Assembly (NCBI GenBank): GCA_030568195.1
Contig: JAJLTO010000004.1
Location: 806,001 to 870,000, forward strand
DNA: 64,000 nt
DNA from: Dipodascopsis uninucleata var. uninucleata
Taxonomy: Eukaryota > Ascomycota > Lipomycetes > Lipomycetales > Lipomycetaceae
Direction of reading: 5' to 3'
The notes under the pieces are model-generated. The model was not told the origin of the DNA and did not search any database. It saw nothing but the letters and a program-made list of their open reading frames with translations. Shown here in pieces: positions 22,452 through 34,690 of this stretch (its first letter is position 1; the number at the start of each line of letters is the position of its first letter). Made by a program: the position numbers and the translations under genes.

Positions 22452-23469
22452 TCATATCAGATAGCCAAGTGCCATCACTTCAGTAAGGAACTGCTCAAAA
22501 GAGATATTTATGAAGCCTATATATTCTAATCAGCAAAACTTGTGGGACAAAATACAGAAATGTTATGAGAAAAACTATGAGCATACCATCTTGGTCAGTG
22601 TCATATACCTTAAACGCATCTGTAATCTTTAGCATGGTTATACACGCGCGAACAAAGAGATCCAGCGATATCGCATTATTGCGTCGCTTATCAAACGTTC
22701 TAAAAAAAAAGGCTGTGAACTGGTCTGACAAGTTGTATCCGATTGCAATAAGAGCAGTTCTGAATTCATTGTATGATATTGTTCCACTATGATCAGCATC
22801 AAACTGATTGAAAAGTCTTTGCCATTCGCCGATATATTCCCAGAGTTTTTCTAGAGCCTTCACGTTAGTCTTATTCTTCGGTTGCTTGTGAAACCATCCC
22901 TACGAGTGGGATAGCAAATACTTACGGAACTCGCCGAAATCTATAGTACCGGAGCTGTCAGTATCGAACATGCGGATCATCAATCTGACAGTAGTGTCAT
23001 CGAACGGAGACCTATCGAAGTTCACTAATGCAGTAGAAAGCTCCTTTCTAGAAAGGAGGCCGCTGTTATTAGTATCAGCGCGCTTGAATATCGTGTACAA
23101 TGGATCTTCAACTGTCTGCTTGGGCACTGGAACCGGTACGGTGTCCATACGCTGCAGCCTGTATTGCGACTTGCTCGGAAATGGGACAGGCCCTCCATGA
23201 GGAGGTGGCGGATGAGAGGTGTAGGTGTACTGAGTATGAGGAGCCATGGATTGTTGAGAATAGAGCGGCTTCTGTCCAGGCGGAGGAGTCGACGAATGAG
23301 ATCGATTTGAATGTGTAGAGCGAGCTGAGTGAGTAGAGAGAGTGCGACCGTTATTAGAATACTGCGATACAGCCCGCGCGTTTTTTGATGAAGTAGAGCC
23401 AGAGACATCAGAAGCCGACGGACGATGTCTGGGATCAACAGTCTGCTGGTACTCAGCCGGAGTGGGCAT
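22452..23469 (-). CDS. Penta-EF-hand calcium-binding protein (ALG-2/Pef1 type)
   Basis: Exons 22926-23469, 22587-22850 and 22452-22516 give 290 residues. Penta-EF-hand proteins sense calcium and bind partners in membrane repair, secretion and budding. The first 110 residues are Ser/Pro/Gln-rich, as in fungal Pef1. EF1 has KRADTNNSGLLSRKEL, EF2 DTDSSGTIDFGEF, EF3 DADHSGTISYNEF, EF4 is degenerate (DKRRNNAISLDLF), and EF5 DTDQDGFINISFEQF is completed only by the last splice. The first intron joins FGEF to QKLWEYIGEW, matching the EF-x3-W spacing of ALG-2. The protein ends LTEVMALGYLI. The family is firm; partners are unknown. Confidence 0.9.
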
Positions 23470-25420
23470 AGCCTAGTGGTGATAGAAAGATGGTCAACCA
23501 AATCCTATAACTACTTATCTAATGCAGACACAGACAAGCGTTGCCACATCCATTAAATTTATCACTGCTATATGACACACGAATTATGACATTCCTTCTG
23601 GATCTCAAACACAACAGCACCCGAAACTCGACTATTGCATTACTTACCGGTAGGTCGCTCATGATAGCGTTCGTGCGTCTGTGCGATTTGGTGTGCGGCC
23701 TTGCACAAAATTATCTTAAGAGAATATCAAAAATAAAAATCAACAAATTCCTGCTCTGTCTTATTCTCAGTATGTGAATCGTTTTAGCTCTACAATCACT
23801 TGAGAGCTGGACCCTTCGAGTTTTGCGCCTGATCAGAGATATATTTTACTGTTTGGCTGCTGTTGCTATTGTATAATACTGGTAAGAGGATATTGTGCAA
23901 AGCTGGTGTATTGCTACCTGCACTTAATTGCTACTATCTACCTTTACGAGTGTATTAATAACCCCCCTCAATACTTATAGTTAGGTAACCGAGAAGCGCA
24001 ATAGATGGATGACCGTAAAAAAAAATACCAAGCTTACGATAACTCTTACTTAGGATAACTATTGAAATTTTCCTAGCTCTCTCTATATATATGTTTATTA
24101 CTTTTATATATATAATTAATTCAGTCGCATTTATGGAATGGCTAAATGGATGAGTCGCTGCAAACAGTTTTTCTACATCATTTGCATAGGAAACTCTTGC
24201 TTCATTGCAGCCGCTAGAAAAACAAGGTTTATATTAGTAAGGTCGCCATGCTAGGTAATAATTCAATGATATTGTTAAGATTTGCGCTGCTGGGCATCGA
24301 GACACCTCTGGAGCATAGCAAGTAATTCCGTTCAGACGAAAAATAGAGCGTTCAGCATTGCTTACGTGCGGCTTTGCCTCTGTCTTCTGATGAATGACTC
24401 TTGACACTGTCGTCATAAAGTCATCGGAACAGAAAAAGGTCTGCAGGTCGGCCCAGTTCGTCAGAGCAACTAATTGCCTCGCGCGGCACCTAATCTGTCA
24501 TCCTTATCTGTAACTACAGCACGCCAGCCTATAACTTTCGTAGCTGTAGCCTTATAGTCGCTGTACTTGTTGATAAAACTATCTTTACGTACTAAAGGTC
24601 AATATCCTACGTCTATTGGCGCTTACGGTCAGGCCAACAGCTCTTGGCTCTCCATATCACTCTAATCATCTATCTCAGTTGTGCTCGGTTACAGCCTAAC
24701 CCTGATGTTTATAATTAGGAGATCATTACACAATGATATTTACGTAGGCCAGGAGATAGAAGATGAGAGTAACTTACTATAAGTATGAATTACCTATATG
24801 AACTTGTGCAAGAGCATGTAAGCTGTACCTGATTGACTTAACTCGCAGTCGGTGGGTTGCTGTCACGGTCGTAAAATAATGCGAGAGCCGAAAGACCACA
24901 TGACGTATGTAACGGCCTACGGTGTTGAGCCAGAGCTTAAAACATTAGCCGTACTCTCGGCGAATGACACAAATATACGCAAGTCCGCAAGACAAGATAC
25001 CCGGCATCAAGTGAATCATTGAATGAGGATTCTGAATACATCGTACTCTATAAGCAGAGGTGTATTACAATCTAAGTATCGAAATGTTCATACTAGTGCG
25101 GATCCAGGTTTCACAAAGCTCTATATCATCTGATCATTTTGATTCTGACTGAAGTGAGTGTAGTTCCAGTGATGATATCACCCACAGGAAAAACTGATAT
25201 GTGCTCCGGAGGTTTAGAACACACTTTATGTTATTATTTACTTTTTCGAAAGGGTCGTACTCTAGTTAAAATCACAGAGCAGTTTTCTACATGTCTCTTG
25301 TGCAAATTGCGTTAGCAGTACCGCTGTCGCTGTTTTGCTGTTGTTTTAATATCTGCCCTGGCACAGTTTGAGAGCACATTCATGACCACAGGACGTTCTC
25401 TTGGTTCCTGATCGAAAATT
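23470..25420. other. Intergenic region, no gene seen
   Basis: About 1.95 kb between divergent genes. It contains TATATA-rich runs near 24084-24116 and scattered stop codons in all frames. The longest ORF (24234-24416, 60 codons) is unremarkable. No tRNA or repeat family was recognised. Confidence 0.5.
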
Positions 25421-26497
25421 ATGAGTACCTTTATTCAATGGAGTGCGAGAGCTGTTTATACAACAGCTGCAACCCTAGGTTTAGCGCATAAAGATCAAGT
25501 GGCAGGCGACAGGGAAGCAGGAGAACGTGCTAATGTTGATACTAATTGCTCAGAACAGGACGTCAGAAATGAACCAGAATCGATGCAATGTCAGCCAGAT
25601 ATTTCAGTGCCACTTCCGCAAAGCCAGAAACAGCCAGTCGAGGTGCTCGCAGATTCTAGAATTGCATTGAAATCTATTGGTGAAGCCAGCGATGTAGGTA
25701 AAGATACCGCACAAGGTCAAAGTGCAGAGGACAACAAGCAGAGGGCATCAGCTATACGCGATCCTGAGAAATCAAACCTTAGCATGCAGTCTAAACCTCC
25801 GCATCGCTATTATTACCAGCAAGAGACGATATTAAAAGATCCAGAGGATTCGCTGGGTCTCTTTAGCAAGAAGTCGTGCCATAGAAGTGTCAGCGTTGAG
25901 GACTATTTATCCCAGTATCCAGTGCCCAATCCTACTAATTGTGATACCTGGTTGTTTATTCACCGCAGCAATCATCACCCGAGTAGGGGTATCTGTTCAT
26001 ATTGCTTGGAGTTAGAAGATGATAGGTTATATGTACGACAGAAAGAACTCATAGTTACACAACTTCGTGCTATTTTCACTTCTGGTTCTTTGACTGAAGA
26101 CTTGCCTGCTGACGATGAGATTATTGAAGTTGTTAGACAAGCAGAACGTGATATCCGTCAACAGCAAGAAGAGGATAAAGAAAATGCTCATGCCAGCTAC
26201 AGCGACTTTAATTCTTATACCCTCATGGCGGAAGCAAAGGCAGAAGAGTTCGTGAATTATCTTCGTAGAGAAACAAAGCTTGCGGAAGAAGAGCGATGTT
26301 TACGCGAATACATGCTAGAAAGAGTGGAAAGCCTAGATGAATATACACTTGCAAAAATGATACCTGGTATAGATGCTGAGCAAGTCAAACACGAGTGGGA
26401 TCAATATCTGTCAAATATGAAAAAAAATGTAAAGAAGCAATTATTCAAGCAGAAGATAAAGCGAGTCACTGTAAAGATGTTAAGACTAGGATTTTAA
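25421..26497 (+). CDS. Orphan protein with Cys/His cluster and charged helical C-terminus
   Basis: Single exon, 358 residues, not recognised. The N-terminal 22 residues (MSTFIQWSARAVYTTAATLG) lack acids and carry one Arg, so a mitochondrial presequence is possible but unproven. Residues 25-160 are polar and probably disordered. A compact Cys/His cluster follows: Cys174, His181, His185, His186, Cys192, Cys195 (NPTNCDTWLFIH through ICSYC), which could bind zinc. From about 200 to the end the protein is helical and highly charged (QQQEEDKENAH, KLAEEERCLREYMLERVES), finishing in a basic tail (KNVKKQLFKQKIKRVTVKML). It converges on TVP23, 209 bp away. The long open frame and protein-like composition support a real gene. 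Confidence 0.75.
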   Translation: MSTFIQWSARAVYTTAATLGLAHKDQVAGDREAGERANVDTNCSEQDVRNEPESMQCQPDISVPLPQSQKQPVEVLADSRIALKSIGEASDVGKDTAQGQSAEDNKQRASAIRDPEKSNLSMQSKPPHRYYYQQETILKDPEDSLGLFSKKSCHRSVSVEDYLSQYPVPNPTNCDTWLFIHRSNHHPSRGICSYCLELEDDRLYVRQKELIVTQLRAIFTSGSLTEDLPADDEIIEVVRQAERDIRQQQEEDKENAHASYSDFNSYTLMAEAKAEEFVNYLRRETKLAEEERCLREYMLERVESLDEYTLAKMIPGIDAEQVKHEWDQYLSNMKKNVKKQLFKQKIKRVTVKMLRLGF

Positions 26498-26706
26498 AAA
26501 CATATTAGGCGTCATATATCATTAGAATAAATTTAGATCTTGTATCTCATACTGCAGCTACTATGCCAACGTACAGTGAAAAAACTAACTGAGCTGTCAT
26601 CCTTACAACAAATTATCTATAGTATATATTATATACGTACTCCGATTTACATACAAAAAGGACAGTACATAACACCTTAAAGCCACTATTTTGAAATAGA
26701 ACCACC

Positions 26707-27714
<1,008 letters not shown>

Positions 27715-28254
27715 CTTTTTTGATCACCTTCTGGCCAAGAAAATATTCTGTTCTCTTAATATATCTTTGAATAAATGAGAGAGCTGGCAAATCTGTAGTT
27801 AGGGTAGGTAGATTTGTTATAAGCAGAGGCAGCAACGGCAAAGAAAGCACTTGCTTCAAGTAATATACAGGGTTATATAGAGTTTAATATAGTAACATAT
27901 CTGCTTTTATTAGTTAGCACATTTCGGATTATAGGAATATCTATCAAGCATATCTGCAACATAATTAGTAAATTAAATGTTTATTTAGTCTACGAGTTAA
28001 GGTATTGGATGACACATGATAGCATTAAGATGACATAAACCATTTCTATATTCTTGCAGTTACTACTTGTTCGCAACCAACTTATTAAAGTTGGAAAGCA
28101 AGATATGCATATAGGTTCCAATTTTTAGTTTATATTTGTAACTGCTATTAAATTATAAACAAGACTGAGAATTATATACGATATAAAGAACCTTTCAACT
28201 CAAAATCACAGTTATAAATGAAATAGTCGAAGAATATGATCGCATATCGTCAGC
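27715..28254. other. Spacer between TVP23 and PDR transporter
   Basis: About 540 bp of AT-rich DNA upstream of TVP23 and downstream of the transporter. No ORF or RNA feature is visible. Confidence 0.5.
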
Positions 28255-31200
28255 TTAATCTTTCGACTTAAAGGCATTCTTTAAAGATGTGAACAACCTT
28301 GTAAGACTAAGGAATCTCTGTTCCCGAGCAAAATAATAAGATACATAACATAAGAATACGTTGAGACACACAAACATAATACTAACACCCAGATCACGCC
28401 ACCTGGTGCTATAGCTAAATCCAATAGAGGACAGATAGTCGTCACCAGTGGTGTATTGACAGTATTTGCAATTCTCTGAGTCTGTAGGGTTCAAGAGAAC
28501 CCCATATGTACTATTCACCCATTCACCGGCATACTGTTCGCAAGTTGATCCAGTTGGGGGGCTGAAAACGGCTAGCTCAACCGGATCGCATTCAATTTCT
28601 ACATTATGCAGGGCGGTAGTAGTTAGACCGCGAATCATCCAGGCAGCAGGATTGATCCAGTAGATAAAATGCTTGAAAAATCCGTTCAACTGATTGTATG
28701 GTACAGAAACACCAAAGGACAGCTGTAGTGCAACAAAGAACAGCGGGTTAATAATACCAGCGGCCGACATGGAAGGTACAAATCCTCCCATAAACACAGC
28801 TAGGTGACTGTTCCATATTGCTAGAAGAAGCAACATCCAGAAACCATATCCAGCAGCAGACGAATCTGTTGAAAGTTTAGGCATATACCAGAATGTAGGA
28901 AAGAAGATAACTGCACATATTATAGCATATGGAACGATACAAATAATATAAGCTGAAACCAGAGCAATCCAAGAATAGACCTTAGCTTTCTTTTCCCGCA
29001 GTTCATAGAGATTCCGTGCAAAGATGAAATGAATCTCGTACGAATTGATGATTGGCATAACTGCCAGCATTGGAAGGAACATCAACAGTGATCTGTCTTG
29101 AGCCCCAATTATCGTATGCTGAAGATCAAAGAACAGAATACCGCCAACAAGTCCTGTTGCTAACGCAGCGTAGAGGAACGAATATCCAAGAGATGGTGTT
29201 CTCCAAATTGTGAGCCATAGTCTAGTCGTGACCGCTTTCGTCTGCTCTATAATGCCAGATGCATATTCAATATCATCACCGTTCTCAGGGAGTTGTGGTG
29301 GAGGATTTGATTTCCATTCCTGATTCAAAGCCTCTATTTCTCGTCGTCTCATAATAACCTCTTCCGATTCCTGCCATACTTTTGGCCAATCCACGCTTGA
29401 TCGTCTAATTCCAGCACCGGTAGCTTCGAGGATATACTCCGCTGGATTATCTTCTGGATTTGGTCGCTTAGCATGACGAGAAATATAGTTTATTACAGTA
29501 TTGCCTTTATCTCCAATTGGTCCGAAATAAACAGTTTTTCCGCCGCGGCCAAGGAGCAAGAGATTGTCAAACTTAGAGAACAAGATTGCTGAGGGCTGAT
29601 GAATAGTGCAAATGATTCCAATTCCTGATTGAAGAGCGAGCCTTCTAAGGAATGTAATAATTGAAAAAGAACCTTCCGAATCTAAACCTGAAGTGGGCTC
29701 GTCCAAGAACAGCATTGCGGGCTTGGCTGCCAGTTCTACTCCAATTGTTACTCTTTTACGTTCCTCGACAGATAAACCAAATCCGACGTAGTCGATTAGA
29801 GCATCAGCAATATTATCAAGGTCTAAGAGCCGAATAATATCTTCTACAAATGCATACTTCTCCTTCAAAGGAACATGTGCAGGCTGACGAAGTCTTGCAG
29901 AGAATCTAAGAGCTTCACGAATTGTTTGCTTCGCTTCATGAAGATCTTGCTGCTCAACAAAACCAGTAGTACGCTGAAATGACTTACTTAGAGCCATACC
30001 ATTAAGAGCAAAGTCACCACTGACCACACCAACAGTCATTCGCTGGGAAATTGTGTTAAGTAATGTAGTTTTTCCGGCACCTGAGGACCCCATCAAGGCT
30101 AATAGCTTTCCAGAGACAGCATATCCTTCAACATGATCTAAGAGCTGCTTTGCTCCATTCGCCGTTGGAACTGTGTAATTCACATTGGTAAAAGTATAAA
30201 GTGAGCCTCGTATTACTTGTTTTTCACAGTCTGTAGAATCATCAGATCTATTCGCAGTATCATCATATTTTAGTCTGGAATCAATATCCTTATTTGGTGA
30301 CGTGACAAATGATTTAATTTGAGCGGAAAATCCATTGTAGTCGATTAGTTCAATAAACAACACCTGAACAGCAACAAAGAAAACATAATAACCTATCAAA
30401 ATACCAAAGTTGCGCCAGAGATGAGTGTAAGAATAATTAAGTTGCGTGAGGAGATAGGCATCACCAGAAACATATTCTTGTCCGGAAACTGCTCCCGGCA
30501 CTGGACATGCTTGATTTTCAATTGACGCTCCAGGAATACTTGGTACGAGCTCGTCACATTTCATGTCACGATTATGGAACTCATTCACGGTTAATGCCTC
30601 GAATGCATATACGAATGGATCAATATAGTATGCCCACCTGAACCACCACTGCATATCTTTGGCGGGTCGTGCATAGCCTGCCCAGAAATAGACGTATACA
30701 ACCAAGACTCCCATATATCGCAAACAAGAATCTATGCTTCCACAAAAAACTGCAAAGGCTCTGTAGAGCGCCAACATCATAAATGTCATGAGCTGTACGA
30801 ACAACAGAGCAACGAAGAACGCGCCAGCAGTTCTGTGGGCATTCGACATGAAATATAAAATGAGAAAGAAGATAGTAGTCTGCGTCAACGTCACCGGGAA
30901 ATCAGAAATTGTTTTCGCTACGGAAAATGCAGATTTACGAACCATTCCAAACCTAACATGTTTGTTCAGCAGTGGACGTTCTGCGATAGATTCGGCTGAT
31001 GCTACCTGAACTACCCAGGAATTGAAACCAAGAATGAAGAAGAGAACACCACCTCGAGGATATATACCGGAGACGTCAAGACTGAGGTTATAAAAAACGG
31101 AACCAAATACGAATGCACAAATGATAGAATTAACAATTCTGTTCTTTAAGGTAGTTTTATCCTGCCACTGGTACTGAAGATCACGGATAACTAGCATCTG

Positions 31201-32655
31201 AACTTGCTTGAAGAATGAAACTGTATATGATGATTTGCTGCCCACAATCTTAGATTTCTGAAGCTTCACTGCCTCTGTGAATTGAGAGAGCGACTCATTC
31301 CCAGTATTTGCAAGTTCTTCATGGTAAGTTTTAATGTCATTCAAGGTCATGCTATAGTATTTGGATGCTTTGAAGGCCGCTTCCAGTTCTTCAGGAGTCT
31401 GAGGCACTCTTTCTTCCCATCCTTTTTTAATCTTTCTTTCCGCAGGGTGAGTGACAGAAGTCAAAAAGTCAGCTGTTGTCATCAGCTCGGGCCTTTCGAA
31501 TCCTAAATTTTCAAAGTACTGAGATGCCTCGTTTACTGGACCAAAAAATATCTGATGTCCGCTATCAACGACACACACCTTATCGAACTCTTTATACAAG
31601 CTTTCACCAGCCTGGTAAAGAGTCACAATTGTCGTTGAATATGTCAGATTCGTCAAGATACGGAGGGATCGTATATAGTCGACAGCTGTTGATGCATCGA
31701 GACCTCGTGTTGAGTTGTCGAAAGCGACAATGGCAGCTCTATTGGCTAGAACTTCGGCAATGGACACACGTTTCTTCTCACCGCCGGAAATACCAGCTAC
31801 TAAAGTATTCATAGTGTGTGAAATACCAAACATCTTACCATAGAGATCAATAAGTTTATCAATGAAATCTTTATTACTTTCTCCTACAGCACGAACTCTA
31901 GGTGTCTTCAAGCTTAATGCAAACTTTAACGTTTGCCTGACAGTAAGAGTGGGAATATGTCTGTCATCCTCTTCATTGAAGATAATTTCACCTCTGTATT
32001 GCTTCTTTGCGGTAATATGATCCATTCCGTCATAAATCACATCGCCATTTACAGCAACATAGCCCTCGCGTTGGTTCGTAAGAGCCTTCAGCAATGTTGT
32101 GGTGCCGGATCCTGGAGATCCAAGAACGAGCAGCATTTCTCCCGAGCGAACCAAGCCATTAAAATCATGAAGAATAGTTCGCAATGGAACTTTAGGACTA
32201 AGACCAGGAACCTTCGATCTGGCCCATTTGACCAATGCTCCTCCAATGCCGTCAAAGAGAGCGTCTAAAACTGTTTGTGCCTTGTTGGAGCCAAGATCTA
32301 CACCAACAACGGACAAATTCTGAAATGAGACACCAATTTTCTTTGTACCGACGCCATTTTGGGCGGTCTTTTCGGAATCATTTCTAATCCATTCGCTGAG
32401 ATCAAAATCAGGTTGCTCTTCGTCTGTTGAAATTTGTTTTTCATACTCCCCTATAGATTTCTCTTCAGATTGGTGACTTTTGACTCTGGACAATCTAGAA
32501 AGCTCGCGGCTAAGCTCAGAAAAATCTTGCTCGGCTTGCTCTATTTCGACTGTTTGACCACGAATAGGTTCGCCCCATCGATGTTGCTCAGCCTCAGGAA
32601 TAGCAGCTTGACTAAGATCGTTCTCACTGGTAACAGTACTTTTTTCTGTCTGCAT
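28255..32655 (-). CDS. PDR-type (ABCG) full-length ABC transporter
   Basis: One intronless frame of 1466 residues, the normal length for fungal pleiotropic drug resistance pumps with (NBD-TMD)x2 order. These plasma-membrane exporters move drugs, lipids or other hydrophobic compounds. NBD1 has VLGSPGSGTTTLLKAL at about 177-192, signature VAGISGGEKKRVSIAEVL and the PDR-style FDNSTRGLDAS. NBD2 has MGSSGAGKTTLLNTI near 855, signature GLSVEERKRVTIGVEL and LFLDEPTSGLDSEG. Thus NBD1 lacks the Walker A Lys (Thr here, Cys in many relatives) while NBD2 keeps it, the usual asymmetry. Two six-helix membrane domains are evident, with Cys-containing outer loops (CDELVPSIPGASIENQACP; CEQYAGEW, CKYCQYTTGDDY). 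Substrate cannot be predicted. Two kb of upstream DNA precedes it. Confidence 0.95.
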   Translation of the reverse strand: MQTEKSTVTSENDLSQAAIPEAEQHRWGEPIRGQTVEIEQAEQDFSELSRELSRLSRVKSHQSEEKSIGEYEKQISTDEEQPDFDLSEWIRNDSEKTAQNGVGTKKIGVSFQNLSVVGVDLGSNKAQTVLDALFDGIGGALVKWARSKVPGLSPKVPLRTILHDFNGLVRSGEMLLVLGSPGSGTTTLLKALTNQREGYVAVNGDVIYDGMDHITAKKQYRGEIIFNEEDDRHIPTLTVRQTLKFALSLKTPRVRAVGESNKDFIDKLIDLYGKMFGISHTMNTLVAGISGGEKKRVSIAEVLANRAAIVAFDNSTRGLDASTAVDYIRSLRILTNLTYSTTIVTLYQAGESLYKEFDKVCVVDSGHQIFFGPVNEASQYFENLGFERPELMTTADFLTSVTHPAERKIKKGWEERVPQTPEELEAAFKASKYYSMTLNDIKTYHEELANTGNESLSQFTEAVKLQKSKIVGSKSSYTVSFFKQVQMLVIRDLQYQWQDKTTLKNRIVNSIICAFVFGSVFYNLSLDVSGIYPRGGVLFFILGFNSWVVQVASAESIAERPLLNKHVRFGMVRKSAFSVAKTISDFPVTLTQTTIFFLILYFMSNAHRTAGAFFVALLFVQLMTFMMLALYRAFAVFCGSIDSCLRYMGVLVVYVYFWAGYARPAKDMQWWFRWAYYIDPFVYAFEALTVNEFHNRDMKCDELVPSIPGASIENQACPVPGAVSGQEYVSGDAYLLTQLNYSYTHLWRNFGILIGYYVFFVAVQVLFIELIDYNGFSAQIKSFVTSPNKDIDSRLKYDDTANRSDDSTDCEKQVIRGSLYTFTNVNYTVPTANGAKQLLDHVEGYAVSGKLLALMGSSGAGKTTLLNTISQRMTVGVVSGDFALNGMALSKSFQRTTGFVEQQDLHEAKQTIREALRFSARLRQPAHVPLKEKYAFVEDIIRLLDLDNIADALIDYVGFGLSVEERKRVTIGVELAAKPAMLFLDEPTSGLDSEGSFSIITFLRRLALQSGIGIICTIHQPSAILFSKFDNLLLLGRGGKTVYFGPIGDKGNTVINYISRHAKRPNPEDNPAEYILEATGAGIRRSSVDWPKVWQESEEVIMRRREIEALNQEWKSNPPPQLPENGDDIEYASGIIEQTKAVTTRLWLTIWRTPSLGYSFLYAALATGLVGGILFFDLQHTIIGAQDRSLLMFLPMLAVMPIINSYEIHFIFARNLYELREKKAKVYSWIALVSAYIICIVPYAIICAVIFFPTFWYMPKLSTDSSAAGYGFWMLLLLAIWNSHLAVFMGGFVPSMSAAGIINPLFFVALQLSFGVSVPYNQLNGFFKHFIYWINPAAWMIRGLTTTALHNVEIECDPVELAVFSPPTGSTCEQYAGEWVNSTYGVLLNPTDSENCKYCQYTTGDDYLSSIGFSYSTRWRDLGVSIMFVCLNVFLCYVSYYFAREQRFLSLTRLFTSLKNAFKSKD

Positions 32656-34690
32656 TTTGCAGACTCTTATCGCTAATGCCGTGACTACTTGCTTACAGTG
32701 TCGTATTTCCGATTCTTCTGTAGTTAGTTGAACGTTCTGAAACAGCTGATAGTGCGCGGTCGTCGGCTTCGATATGTATATATTGAATGTATATATTGAA
32801 TGTTTATGAAGGTATAGTACTCTAACTCAGAATGTTGAGTTGATATAATAGGCTTTTTGGATTGAAGATGCGCACCCCAACGATGCAGATTCAGAAAACT
32901 GGAAGCAGTGTGATACGTGAGGATAAAGGATTAGATATCCTATTTATACATGGTCACGATTGATCAATCCGTCAATTTCGACATTGGCCTCACTTCAGCG
33001 GCTTTAGCAAACGAATGGACTTAATTTCTAATAGCAAGGCAGGTTAAGAAACTTGATCCAAGGCGTAGAATTAGCGAAATACGCAACTTTCGCTTAACTT
33101 GTACATCAAATAGGGATTATTTATTGTTTTAGGATATTATAAATCTATTATTGGCTTACCTGTTGAACTTTTTGTAAGCCTCTTAGAAAAATAGTGCGTC
33201 TACAAGTACCTGATGTGAGAAATATTCTGTCGACAGCTTCTGCATGCCATAGTAGGTCACCGAGCTGAACTTTATACGAAGTTGAGTTACCTTGATTCTT
33301 CACACACTAGCCATTTTTGTACTAGTGGATAATATAGCCGTCTCTATTAACTCCTGCTTTATTATATTATCTGTCATTGTTATAAACTTACAATTTGGAT
33401 TACTCATACTATTGAGGCTACTCCTATATAGACAATTTTATATTTGGACGGTATTGTGAATATGCTTATATAACCGGGAAAGATGATCAATAATTTGCTT
33501 CATATTGGTGTGAATAATAAGAAGCATGTACTATCAACCCTAACTCCTTTAGGATAGAAGTTTGACATATTTGACATAAGCAAAATCTCGGATACGTAAT
33601 ACGAGTTTGTTACGTTTGTCAGCGAATTAATCAGCCATTTAGCTGATTGTACAGCGCACACGGCTTGTATAGACTATATAGTACACTATATGTGCTATTT
33701 AAATTCATTGACAAAGTACAGTGAATGACAATGGCTTGGCCATGCTGTTACATTGGCCTGCTTCGGTCGCAAAAACGCACAGTAATCCAGTATTTTGGCT
33801 GCTGTCAATGAAATGTCTTCCTTGAATATTTGAATTCAACCGTAAGTTTATCAGAGATATGGCGGCAACGGAAAACTAAGCCCGTTTTTCTTAATTCCGA
33901 AGCCAGATTGGCTATCAATGTTATGTAGACATACATATATATTATATTTTTTCACAGCGGATATAAGGCGGATTGTAACAGATTCACATTTCTTTGGATA
34001 TTTTGGCTCATTGATGTGTATGGTCGACTTTTTCCAAGCCGTGCGTTACCTCTCTAATCCTGACCAGTTGTCCCAGCGACGGAACCTGGTGAGGTAAGCC
34101 ATTCTGGCATTTGTCATCCAGTGCGGCTTAGCATGAAGTAATATAAGATGTGATATTAAACTGGCATTCACGTGTAATTGATACCTTCAGTATACAACTG
34201 AAGGGCCAGATTCTAATTTTCCTAGAAGCCACGGGAAAGCATATTAGATAAATGAGAAACTGAGTCACTAAAATATTCTAGCGAGTACGCACTCTTACTT
34301 GCACATACATGCAAGTAAGCCAGTATAAATATATACCTATTTAAAATTGCTCAAGAGTCTGAGAATAATACGCAAGTAAATGATAAACATATAGATGATA
34401 TGCAAGTAACCGAGTCTAAGAAAGGAATGGACGGCAATGTGCGCGTTGTAATATAAAAATTCTACAGGAAAATTCAGCGGCATCATTATAATTATTTAGC
34501 TAAACTGCTAGCAGAGCCGGTTAAGGAATTGTACAGCTGATGGTAATGCATATTATATCGGTCCGTGTTTATTCTTAAGTAATAAATATGTATGCGTGTA
34601 TATATTTGTGCGTGTGCGTGTGTGTTTGCAGCATTGTCTTATTTGAGTTACATATTTTGCGACGGAGCTAATCACGGCCAGACCGTCTCG
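32656..34690. other. Intergenic region, probable PDR promoter
   Basis: About 2 kb between same-strand genes. It contains a 13-bp tandem duplication near 32775-32803, a CACGTG at 34169-34174 and TATATA runs. No PDRE-like TCCGCGGA was seen. No gene is visible; the plus ORF at 34592-34789 runs antisense into the F-box gene. Confidence 0.5.
32775..32803. repeat. 13-bp tandem repeat (TGTATATATTGAA) upstream of PDR gene
   Basis: Two perfect copies of TGTATATATTGAA lie directly end to end, followed by a further TGT. They sit 120-148 bp upstream of the transporter start codon at 32655. They may be TATA-like promoter elements or a simple duplication. Confidence 0.7.
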
